Below are positions 7,832 through 14,384 of a stretch of DNA of 17,094 bases, one piece after another. The translations under genes and the position numbers were made by a program. Origin of the DNA: Methylocystaceae bacterium (GTDB taxonomy: Bacteria > Pseudomonadota > Alphaproteobacteria > Rhizobiales > Beijerinckiaceae). The first letter of the stretch is position 1, and every line of letters starts with the position of its first letter. The stretch lies in NCBI GenBank assembly GCA_003152255.1, contig PLZT01000049.1, positions 2,894-19,987 of the forward strand, in the 5' to 3' direction. The notes beneath the pieces were generated by a model that made no database searches, was not told where the DNA came from, and saw only the letters and a program-made list of their open reading frames with translations.

Positions 7832-8848
7832 CTATGCGCCCGCACGGTTGGCCCGCGCCTCAATGTCGGCACATCGCGCCATAAGCGCCTCGAAGGACTC
7901 CGCATCCTCCAGCAGCAGCCCATCTTCGACCATGCGCGCATAGTCCTCTTCGAGGGCCTTAAGCGCGTCGCCGGCGGGCACAAGGCGCAGGCCGCCGCTC
8001 ACCGCGGCCGCGTAATCAATCGGAGCGCGGTCGGCCGCCTTCTCGGCGAAGAACATGCCCTTGTGGCGCGCGACCGCCGTTGCCAGCTCGCGATCGGCAA
8101 AAGCGGCATCCGCCAGGCCGGCCTCATCCAGCCGCACCACGTCGTGCCAATGACGCGCGAAACGGTCGCCGCGCAGACGGTCCTGAAGACAGAAGACGTG
8201 GATGGCGGTGGCCTTCTCCCAGAAGGTCCGCTCAGCGTGCATCACGCGCGGCCGAGCGGTGGGGAACGCCACACCCTCAATCAGACCGGACGCGTCGCAT
8301 GTGATGTCGCGCGGGCTCGCCGGCTCTCCGGTTGAGCGCGCACCGAACTCGAGCATCACGCTCGGCGCCACATAGCCCGACCCCGTCGCCGTCGCCTCAT
8401 AGTCGATGAACAGTTTCTCGCCTTCGACACGGATCGCGGCCGCCAATTCTCCGGCGGTCAGAGCGTTCGCGATGATCGGCTGCGCGGTCCCAGCCACCCA
8501 TTCCGGGAGGCGCTTGCGCACCTCGCTTGACCAGCGCTTTTCCTCGCTGCGCGTCTTCGGCAACGCCTCGCCGTTGTCGCCCACGAGATCCGGCGCAATG
8601 GCCCGGATGTCGTAGGTCAGATCGACGTCTTCGGAAAACCGCCGGATGACCCCATACGCCTTCGACAGCGACGTGCCGCCTTTGAACACCAGATGCTCAC
8701 CGAGCGCCGATCCGTAGAGAGTGGCCAGCGTCCAGACCACCCACACGTCTTTTTCGAGGAGATGCGCGGGGCGACCCGACCGATCGGCCGCGACGCCCAG
8801 GGCGTCGCGGCGATCCGAGGCCGGAAGGCGGAGAAAGGGGTCATCCAT
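7832..8848 (-). CDS. abiEii: AbiEii/AbiGii-family nucleotidyltransferase toxin
   Basis: This is a 338-residue member of the AbiEii nucleotidyltransferase family, the toxin half of type IV AbiE toxin-antitoxin and phage-abortive systems. It carries the diagnostic motifs FKGGTSLSKAYG (55-66), FSEDVDLT (71-78) with the paired acidic residues, VMLEFGAR (164-171) and ERTFWEKATAIH (206-217) with the conserved Lys. The family transfers nucleotides to RNA; related toxins block tRNA, but the target here is unknown. I chose the ATG at 8848 rather than an in-frame ATG at 8914. The later start gives MDDPF with a normal 8-base overlap on the upstream gene's stop (ATGGATGA), while the earlier one would add an Arg-rich 22-residue tail inside the neighbour. 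The gene is intact and lies between its presumed antitoxin and the PHP-ATPase gene. Confidence 0.9.
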   Translation of the reverse strand: MDDPFLRLPASDRRDALGVAADRSGRPAHLLEKDVWVVWTLATLYGSALGEHLVFKGGTSLSKAYGVIRRFSEDVDLTYDIRAIAPDLVGDNGEALPKTRSEEKRWSSEVRKRLPEWVAGTAQPIIANALTAGELAAAIRVEGEKLFIDYEATATGSGYVAPSVMLEFGARSTGEPASPRDITCDASGLIEGVAFPTARPRVMHAERTFWEKATAIHVFCLQDRLRGDRFARHWHDVVRLDEAGLADAAFADRELATAVARHKGMFFAEKAADRAPIDYAAAVSGGLRLVPAGDALKALEEDYARMVEDGLLLEDAESFEALMARCADIEARANRAGA

Positions 8849-9434
8849 GCGCGGCCTTCCCAACGCTGCGCGCGAGCCAGGTCGGCAGCTGCGGCGCCGC
8901 CGCCACCAGTTCATTGAAGGTGGACGGCAGGAGCTTGCACTTCAAAGTCTTCAGCCCCGCCTCCACGTTCTCAGGACCAAGCCACGCAAGCGCCCGGACC
9001 GCCTGGCCAGCGGGCTTATGGGCCAGGGCGAGCTGCCAGCGCGGCGCGTGCCGGAGTTCGACCACCTGCTTGCCGAGATTCATGGTTCGGCTACGGCCCG
9101 AGGTCAGATAGACCGACCGGACGGGCACCTGTGTGGTGAGACCAAGCGTGTTGGCCGCCGCCGCACCGCTGGACACGATGACTTCGCCCCGCTGGCTGGC
9201 GAGCGCCTCAACCGCCTGTTCCACCGAGGGCGACCGCGTGCCGAACCGGCTCGCGACGGGACGCAGATAGACACCGCGACCCGCCCGGATCAACCGGCCA
9301 CGCTCGGCCAGACGCGACAAGGCCTGGTCCACCGCAGCCCGATTGCCAAGGTAGAGCAAGCTCTTGGCGGACAAGGGCGTCCCCTCGGGCAACCCTTCCG
9401 CATGCGCCAGAATCTGTTCGGTCAACCGCTGCAT
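8841..9434 (-). CDS. DUF6088 / AbiEi-like winged-helix antitoxin and autoregulator
   Basis: This 197-residue protein sits immediately before the AbiEii toxin gene and overlaps it by 8 bases, the standard place for the AbiEi-type antitoxin. Residues 1 to about 60 look like a winged-helix DNA-binding domain: AKSLLYLGNRAAVDQALSRL as the helical part, then a basic GRLIRAGRGVYLRPV strand or wing. The rest (EVIVSSGAAAANTLGLTTQV, SVYLTSGRSR) is typical of DUF6088 proteins, which are commonly paired with AbiEii genes. The ATG at 9434 has a strong Shine-Dalgarno, AGGAGGTGA, about 7 bases upstream. Known AbiEi antitoxins repress their own operon by binding inverted repeats in the promoter, and such a repeat is present here at 9445-9474. 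The assignment as antitoxin is by family and position; neutralisation itself cannot be read from sequence. Confidence 0.85.
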   Translation of the reverse strand: MQRLTEQILAHAEGLPEGTPLSAKSLLYLGNRAAVDQALSRLAERGRLIRAGRGVYLRPVASRFGTRSPSVEQAVEALASQRGEVIVSSGAAAANTLGLTTQVPVRSVYLTSGRSRTMNLGKQVVELRHAPRWQLALAHKPAGQAVRALAWLGPENVEAGLKTLKCKLLPSTFNELVAAAPQLPTWLARSVGKAAHG

Positions 9435-9444
9435 GGCTCACCTC

Positions 9445-9474
9445 CTGTCAGAAATATACACGGTTTTCTGACAG
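9445..9474. promoter_or_regulatory. Perfect 10-bp inverted repeat, probable autoregulatory operator
   Basis: The arms CTGTCAGAAA (9445-9454) and TTTCTGACAG (9465-9474) are exact inverse complements with a 10-base spacer, so their centres are 20 bp apart, about two helical turns. The site overlaps the predicted -10 and spacer of the operon promoter. The likely ligand is the winged-helix DUF6088 protein made from the first gene, by analogy with AbiEi autoregulation. Confidence 0.7.
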
Positions 9475-9481
9475 TCTTCAA
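9453..9481 (-). promoter_or_regulatory. Sigma-70-type promoter of the AbiE/PHP-ATPase operon
   Basis: Reading the minus strand, -35 TTGAAG (9476-9481) and -10 TATATT (9453-9458) are 17 bases apart. The start site would fall near 9446, so the leader is very short, with the Shine-Dalgarno close to the 5' end. The inverted repeat at 9445-9474 covers the -10 box and most of the spacer. Confidence 0.65.
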
Positions 9482-9521
9482 GAAGGTCCCGGGCCGATTG
9501 GTCGGGCCCTGGTCGCCTAAA

Positions 9522-9530
9522 TCGGCCTAG
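9522..9530. other. Left half of the IS target palindrome with CTAG
   Basis: TCGGC followed by CTAG lies outside the left IS end. Together with CTAGGCCGA at 11370-11378 it rebuilds the palindrome TCGGCCTAGGCCGA. CTAG at 9527-9530 and 11370-11373 would be the 4-bp target duplication. Because CTAG is itself a palindrome, it could equally be counted as part of the terminal repeats. Confidence 0.6.
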
Positions 9531-9562
9531 ACCCAACAGTGATACTGGTGGCGAATTCGGGG
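9531..9562. repeat. Left terminal inverted repeat of the IS1182-type element
   Basis: The 32 bases are an exact reverse complement of 11338-11369. The repeat lies next to the 3' end of the transposase gene. Confidence 0.88.
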
Positions 9563-9567
9563 TCACC

Positions 9568-11220
9568 CTAGGCAGCCCTCCGCAAGGCCTCGAAGTGGGA
9601 GCATCGCGTTTTTGCTCTTGGAGTGTTGGTCCACCACGCGTCCATCCGGACTAAATTGATTGCGACGGCGGTGGCGACGTGCTGCAGGCGTGTCTTCGGG
9701 AGCCCGATATAGCGGCATCTCCGCAATCCGCAGCGGCGGATCGCCTGTTCATGTGTTCCCTCAATGCCTGCGCGTGCGGCGTAGCTTTGTTTGAAATCTT
9801 CCGTCGTTTGATGCTTTCGGGCGGTTTGCAGCGTCTCATGATGCTGACGCGATTGCAGTCCAATGATGCGGGGCTCTCGCTTGGCTTTGGTGCACTTGGG
9901 CCGCAACGGGCAAGGCGTACAATCCTTGGCGGAAAATCTTGCCTCGAAAACAGCGCCGTTCTTCGGATAGGTGTTTGGTAGCCACGAGATACTTTGCTTA
10001 TCCCCCGGGCAGGTGACAATTTGCCGGTCCCAATCGACTGCGAACGCTGATTTGTCAAAGCCGTCGCCAGATCGCGCCTGCCAGCTGGGATCGTCGGCCA
10101 CCGGCCCGACAATGGTAACCCCGTAATCGCGGGGATTGTCGGCGAGCACGCGCGCATCCGTGTATCCCTTGTCGACGAGGTGCTCGGCAGGTAGCAGGTC
10201 GTGGTCTTTAAGTGACTGATGGACAGTCTTGAGCATGTTGTCGTCAGGAACTGTCGCCAAGGTCGTTTCTGTATTGGTGATTAAATGCGGTGTTTCCGGA
10301 TCGCAGCTCTCCGTGAGATGCACCTTGTAGCCGACCCAAGTGGTTTCACGCTTCTTGCTATATCGCGCCTCAGCATCATATGGGGATGAAATCAGCGAAG
10401 CTGGCGCAGGCATCTCTTTGACCTCGCGCCATCTTATTTGACCGTTTTCCTCAATATATTGTTCGGCCCAGACCTGCCTCAGCATCCGCACCGCTGGGAG
10501 TTGCGCCAATTCCGGAATTCCGGTCGTATCGATGGCAAGCAACAGCTTTCGGCCATCGCCGCCGATTGTGCTGGCCAATTGCTCTCGCGCGACGTCGGTC
10601 TTCGGCAAACGATAGTTTTCGACGCGGCTACCGTAGCGCTCGTACCATTCATCCGCCGCCAACGCCTGCAGCCATTGTGGCACTTCGACCGCTATGTCGT
10701 TCAGCGCGGCGCGCAGAGTTTCGCCGACACGTTCGAGCCGATTGAGGCGACGCACCGCAGCAAGCACATGCGTCGAGTCCGTCCTCTGCCGCCCCCGCGG
10801 CTTTATCAGTTCAAGACCTCGTAAGCGATCAAGCAAAGTGTCGAGCAGCAGCCCCTCAGACGTGTCTGCAATCAGACGGCTACGAAATTCACTGAGCACC
10901 GTATGATCAAAGCCAAGATCTGTCAGCGATAAGCCGAGCAAATATTTCCAATCGATGCGGCCTCGAACGGCGTCAGCTGCCTGCCGGTCGGACAGGTTCT
11001 CCGCAAACTGTATCACGGTGATCATTGCCAAGCGCCACGGGGAGAAAGCCGATTGTCCGCGGCTCGGATAGAGCGATGCGAAAGTCTCATCATCATAGAT
11101 CGCGCCTAACTCGTCCCGTATCCGAAGATAGATATTGCTCTTCGGGAAAGATGAACGAGCGACGCGCTCCGTTTCCTCAGGAACCGGGCCGATTGGGTGA
11201 ATTTGAAGCGACATGTCCAT
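9568..11220 (-). CDS. IS1182-family DDE transposase
   Basis: This 550-residue transposase cuts and joins the ends of the surrounding IS. The N-terminal part, with SDRQAADAVRGRIDWKYLL at about 77-95, is the usual IS1182/IS5-like substrate-binding helical domain. The catalytic triad can be read as Asp148 in RTDSTHVLA, Asp350 in HLVDKGYTDA, and Glu487 in AGIEGTHEQAIRR. A Cys cluster, CTPCPLRPKC (434-443), is typical of the family insert. The length is usual for IS1182 transposases and there are no frameshifts or stops. The start at 11220 (MDMSLQ) is plausible, but the ATG two codons later is equally possible because no strong Shine-Dalgarno is visible. Transcription runs opposite to the efflux operon and parallel to the AbiE operon. 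Confidence 0.95.
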   Translation of the reverse strand: MDMSLQIHPIGPVPEETERVARSSFPKSNIYLRIRDELGAIYDDETFASLYPSRGQSAFSPWRLAMITVIQFAENLSDRQAADAVRGRIDWKYLLGLSLTDLGFDHTVLSEFRSRLIADTSEGLLLDTLLDRLRGLELIKPRGRQRTDSTHVLAAVRRLNRLERVGETLRAALNDIAVEVPQWLQALAADEWYERYGSRVENYRLPKTDVAREQLASTIGGDGRKLLLAIDTTGIPELAQLPAVRMLRQVWAEQYIEENGQIRWREVKEMPAPASLISSPYDAEARYSKKRETTWVGYKVHLTESCDPETPHLITNTETTLATVPDDNMLKTVHQSLKDHDLLPAEHLVDKGYTDARVLADNPRDYGVTIVGPVADDPSWQARSGDGFDKSAFAVDWDRQIVTCPGDKQSISWLPNTYPKNGAVFEARFSAKDCTPCPLRPKCTKAKREPRIIGLQSRQHHETLQTARKHQTTEDFKQSYAARAGIEGTHEQAIRRCGLRRCRYIGLPKTRLQHVATAVAINLVRMDAWWTNTPRAKTRCSHFEALRRAA

Positions 11221-11337
11221 CCATCGATTGAAGAATCAGATGGAAAGAAAAATTATCGATCAAGAATCGGCGCGACTCGCACAAAGATACACTCAACCGT
11301 GAGTCAAAGTGACGCAGCCCGCGTGACTTGCGCCCGT

Positions 11338-11369
11338 CCCCGAATTCGCCACCAGTATCACTGTTGGGT
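11338..11369. repeat. Right terminal inverted repeat of the IS1182-type element
   Basis: This is the exact reverse complement of 9531-9562 and lies upstream of the transposase start. CTAG and GCCGA follow outside it. Confidence 0.88.
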
Positions 11370-11378
11370 CTAGGCCGA

Positions 11379-11497
11379 CACAGGGTGCTTTCACTGCTCG
11401 GCGTGATAAAGATCATTTGTTCTGCGCCCTCCTTGAGGCGGGCGGCCATGGCGCCGTCGCCCCCTTCTCTGAAATGTGGCGAGATAATGGACTAAGA
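11379..11497 (+). other. Leader region of the efflux operon
   Basis: The 119 bases between the IS target site and the adaptor start must hold the native leader of the plus-strand operon. I see no convincing -35/-10 pair. GATAAT at 11483-11488 is too close to the start and has no -35. The promoter may have been disturbed by the IS, may lie in the IS end, or may be of a type I do not recognise. No regulator gene (for example TetR type) is present next to the operon. Confidence 0.3.
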
Positions 11498-12499
11498 ATG
11501 CAGACACGCAGACGCATAGCCATACTCGTAGGCGCCATCGTTCTGCTCATCGGCGGCGTCGCTGCGAAACGAAATGGATTCGCCCTTCGCGAATGGATTG
11601 GTCTATCGGGAAAGCCCAGCTTTCTTATTGTTTCGGGCAACATCGAAGCCCACCAAAGCGTCGTCAGCTTCAAGACGGTGCAATCGCGAATTATTGACCT
11701 GCCGTTCGACGAAGGCCAGTGGGTAAAAGCAGGCGCTTTGCTCGCAAAAGTCGATTCGTCGGATTACGCGCAGCAGGTGAAGATCGGCGAGGCCAGCTTG
11801 AGCGTGCAACAACGGCAACACTCTGTATCGAAGCAAAATCTGGAAGCCGCGGGTAGAACCGTCGTCAGCGATGAAGCCGATCTTGAAATCAAGCAGCTCG
11901 AGTTCAATCGAGCTCAGACGCTGATGACGAAAGGATCGGGAACGGTTCAGGCGCGCGATCTCGCGCGAGCGGCGCTCAAGGAGTCTGTCGCGGCGCTCGA
12001 ACGTGACAAGGCCTTGTTGGCGGCGGCGGAGCAAAATGTGAGGCTGGCGGAGGCGAACATAGTCAGCGCGGAAGCGACTCTGGGCATGGCCCGAATCGTG
12101 CTCGGATACACCATATTGGCTGCCCCTTTCGACGGCGTAATCCTGGTGCGGCAGGCGGAGCTTGGAGAAATCGCCGTTCCGGGAGCGCCGATCGTGACGC
12201 TCGCCGATATCGACCACGTATGGCTGCGGGCATATGTCAACGAGACGGATATAGGGAAGGTTCGTTACGGACAGCCCGCAACGGTGACGACAGACACATA
12301 CCCCGGCAAGCAATACTCCGGGCGGATATCCTTTATTTCGTCGAGCGCGGAATTCACGCCCAAGACCGTCGAAACTCATGCGGAGCGTGTCAGTCTCGTG
12401 TATCGAATCAAGATCGACATCGACAATCCGATGCACGAGTTGGTTTTGGGGATGCCAGCCGACGCGCGGATTGAGTTGCTCCCGCCCGGTCCGCCATGA
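11498..12499 (+). CDS. HlyD-family periplasmic adaptor of an ABC efflux system (YbhG-like)
   Basis: This 333-residue membrane-fusion protein should link the inner-membrane ABC permeases to an outer-membrane channel and guide substrates out. A single N-terminal membrane anchor follows basic residues (MQTRRRIAILVGAIVLLIGG, 1-20). The first lipoyl half is at about 45-85 (VSGNIEAHQSVVSFKTVQSR, then DEGQWVKAGALLAKVD). A long coiled-coil hairpin runs from about 90 to 195. The second lipoyl half is ILAAPFDGVILVRQAELGE at 206-224, followed by the beta-barrel region. I chose the ATG at 11498 because it places the anchor at the very N-terminus. Earlier in-frame ATGs at 11474 and 11417 add a non-signal-like leader and have no clear ribosome site. 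The stop overlaps the next gene by 4 bases (ATGA). The family is clear; the substrate is not. Confidence 0.9.
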   Translation: MQTRRRIAILVGAIVLLIGGVAAKRNGFALREWIGLSGKPSFLIVSGNIEAHQSVVSFKTVQSRIIDLPFDEGQWVKAGALLAKVDSSDYAQQVKIGEASLSVQQRQHSVSKQNLEAAGRTVVSDEADLEIKQLEFNRAQTLMTKGSGTVQARDLARAALKESVAALERDKALLAAAEQNVRLAEANIVSAEATLGMARIVLGYTILAAPFDGVILVRQAELGEIAVPGAPIVTLADIDHVWLRAYVNETDIGKVRYGQPATVTTDTYPGKQYSGRISFISSSAEFTPKTVETHAERVSLVYRIKIDIDNPMHELVLGMPADARIELLPPGPP

Positions 12500-13434
12500 C
12501 CGTTTCCAACGTCATCTCCGTCTCAGAGCTGACCAAGAGGTTTGGCGAGATTGTTGCGGTCGAGCAATTGAGTTTCGCATGCGCCAGAGGAGAAATATTC
12601 GGTTTCGTTGGTCCCGATGGCGCGGGAAAGACGACGATCATGCGGCTCCTTGCCGGAATCATGCTTCCCGACAGCGGATCGATTTGTATCGATGGCGTCG
12701 ATGTCGTGGCGAATCCACAACGGGTGAAAGCGCATATAAGCTACATGCCGCAGAGGTTTGGCCTGTATGAGGATCTGACGGTTGATGAGAATATAGAATT
12801 CTTTGCCGATCTGTTCGAGGTCGATCGCAAAAGCCACGAGGAACGCGTGGCCCGACTATTGGCGGCGTCCGGCATGACGCCGTTTCGAAAGCGTCTTGCG
12901 GGCCAGCTGTCCGGAGGAATGAAGCAAAAGCTAGGGCTGACCTGCTCGCTCATTCACGCCCCAAAAGTCCTCCTGCTCGATGAACCCACGGCTGGAGTGG
13001 ATCCTGTTTCGCGGCGGGATTTTTGGCGTATTCTCTATGAGCTTCGGAGCGAAGGCGTGACAATCGTCCTCTCGACCTCCTATCTGGACGAAGCCGAGCG
13101 TTGCACGCGTTTGGGCTTGCTGTATCGCGGCCGGATGCTTCATTGCGACACGCCGAACGCGTTGAGGAAGCTCATGCCCGGGGACCTCGTCTCGATCGTT
13201 TCGCTGGAACCCAGAAAGGCGCGGGATTCGGTCGCGCGGGTCGAGGGTGTCCTGAGCATCCTTTTGGTCGGAGACGGGATTCACGTCGTCGTCGACGATG
13301 CCGCACGCAGGATTCCTGAACTCGAGAGGGCGCTTTCCGACTCCGGCGCTCCATTCGATCGCTTAGAGAAAGCCTCTCCCTCGATGGAGGATCTCTTCGT
13401 CTCACTCGTCGGCCAAGCTACGATCGAACAATGA
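12496..13434 (+). CDS. ABC transporter ATPase, first of a pair, with degenerate switch residue (YbhF N-half-like)
   Basis: This 312-residue nucleotide-binding subunit belongs to the efflux system. It shows Walker A GPDGAGKTT (39-47, Asp41 where Asn is usual), a Q-loop Gln86 in YMPQRFGLYEDLT, signature LSGGMKQ (138-144) and Walker B VLLLDEP (158-164). The switch (H-loop) histidine is replaced: LSTSYLDEAE has Ser195 at that place. The fully canonical partner is the next gene. E. coli YbhF fuses two such ATPase domains in one chain; here they are two genes. The asymmetry suggests a heterodimer in which one ATP site is weak, as in other asymmetric ABC exporters. It is translationally coupled to the genes on both sides through ATGA overlaps at 12496 and 13431. 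The C-terminal 80 residues are the usual DrrA/YbhF-type tail. Confidence 0.92.
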   Translation: MTVSNVISVSELTKRFGEIVAVEQLSFACARGEIFGFVGPDGAGKTTIMRLLAGIMLPDSGSICIDGVDVVANPQRVKAHISYMPQRFGLYEDLTVDENIEFFADLFEVDRKSHEERVARLLAASGMTPFRKRLAGQLSGGMKQKLGLTCSLIHAPKVLLLDEPTAGVDPVSRRDFWRILYELRSEGVTIVLSTSYLDEAERCTRLGLLYRGRMLHCDTPNALRKLMPGDLVSIVSLEPRKARDSVARVEGVLSILLVGDGIHVVVDDAARRIPELERALSDSGAPFDRLEKASPSMEDLFVSLVGQATIEQ

Positions 13435-14384
13435 TGGACCAGGCGCCTTGCATCGTCGCTGATCATCTTGTGAAGCGCTTTGGCGCATTCACGGCGGTGG
13501 ATGACGTCAGCTTCGACGTAAAACGCGGAGAGATCTTCGGCTTCCTCGGACCCAACGGCGCGGGGAAATCCACCTTGATCCGCATGTTGTGCGCTCTGTT
13601 GCGTCCCACCGCCGGCCGAGCCGAGGTTGCGGGCTTTGACGTCGGGCGTTATCCGGAACGCGTTAGAGAAAATATCGGATATATGTCGCAAAAGTTCTCG
13701 CTTTACAGCGATCTTTCCGTGATTGAGAATCTGCGATTCTTTGGCGGCGTTTATGGCGTAAAGGGCGCGCAACTCCATGAACGAATCAATTTTGCGATCG
13801 AGATGGCCGACCTTACGGGGCGAACCGAAACGCTGGTTTCAACTCTTTCCGGAGGCTGGAAGCAGCGATTGGCGCTAGGTTGTGCGATTTTGCATCAGCC
13901 CCCGGTTCTATTTCTTGACGAACCCACATCGGGCGTGGATCCGATCTCGCGCCGCCGCTTCTGGGATTTGATCTATGCGCTTTCCGCTGATGGCGTGACG
14001 GTGTTAGTCACGACGCACTATATGGACGAAGCGGAATATTGTAATCGCATCGCATTGATCAATCGCGGCAGGCTCGCCGCTCTGGGGAGTCCTGGCGAAC
14101 TCGAGCGCGGTTCAATCAAGGGTCAAGTCGTGCTCATTGAATGCGACGATGCAGGCGCGTTGCTCCCGGTCTTGCAGAGCGTCGACGGCGTACGCGACGT
14201 TGCGCCTTTCGGTTCGTCGCTTCATGTGATGGTCGATAGCGCGGTCACCGCTATTCCCGCAATTGAACGCCTCCTCATTGCACGTGGACTTCGCTATTCA
14301 CGAATCGAGCGCATCGTCCCGACGCTCGAAGACGTGTTCGTACAAGTAGTGGCATCCGCATCCGCTGCGGAGGGGGGGCAATGA
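13431..14384 (+). CDS. ABC transporter ATPase, second of a pair, canonical (YbhF C-half-like)
   Basis: This 317-residue ATPase subunit has a complete motif set: Walker A GPNGAGKST (40-48), Q-loop Gln87 in YMSQKFSLYSDLS, signature LSGGWKQ (139-145), Walker B VLFLDEP (159-165) with catalytic Glu164, and switch His196 in VTTHYMDEAE. It therefore should power hydrolysis in the pair with the preceding ATPase, with which it shares the same C-terminal tail arrangement. The start overlaps the previous stop (ATGA at 13431); an ATG one codon later (13434) is also possible. The stop overlaps the first permease start by 4 bases at 14381. The pair corresponds to the two halves of YbhF. The role is firm, the drug or lipid substrate unknown. 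Confidence 0.94.
   Translation: MMDQAPCIVADHLVKRFGAFTAVDDVSFDVKRGEIFGFLGPNGAGKSTLIRMLCALLRPTAGRAEVAGFDVGRYPERVRENIGYMSQKFSLYSDLSVIENLRFFGGVYGVKGAQLHERINFAIEMADLTGRTETLVSTLSGGWKQRLALGCAILHQPPVLFLDEPTSGVDPISRRRFWDLIYALSADGVTVLVTTHYMDEAEYCNRIALINRGRLAALGSPGELERGSIKGQVVLIECDDAGALLPVLQSVDGVRDVAPFGSSLHVMVDSAVTAIPAIERLLIARGLRYSRIERIVPTLEDVFVQVVASASAAEGGQ

Larger units (their letters stand above)
9531..11369 (-). mobile_element. Complete IS1182-family insertion sequence, about 1.84 kb
   Basis: The element has one transposase gene between terminal inverted repeats that are identical over 32 bases (9531-9562 and 11338-11369), beginning ACCCAACAGTGATACTGGTG. They extend to 41 identical bases if the flanking CTAG and palindrome halves are included. 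The transposase stop lies only 5 bases inside the left repeat. Transposase and both ends look intact, so it may still be active. It sits between the promoter of the AbiE operon (its -35 is about 50 bases away) and the start of the divergent efflux operon. Confidence 0.9.

Noticed and set aside
5472..7943. An 823-codon open frame on the plus strand opposite the PHP-ATPase gene
   Set aside because: Its product is rich in Arg, Leu and Gly without any recognisable domain. It mirrors the codon bias of the G+C-rich gene on the other strand, which has complete PHP and ATPase motifs.
9488..9512. A GC-rich hairpin around GGGCC/GGCCC upstream of the AbiE promoter
   Set aside because: The stem is interrupted and short, with no T-run and no sign of function. 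It is likely a chance product of local G+C content.
8721..9530. A 269-codon open frame on the plus strand opposite the AbiEi-like gene
   Set aside because: It has no motif or ribosome site and overlaps two well-supported minus-strand genes and their promoter.
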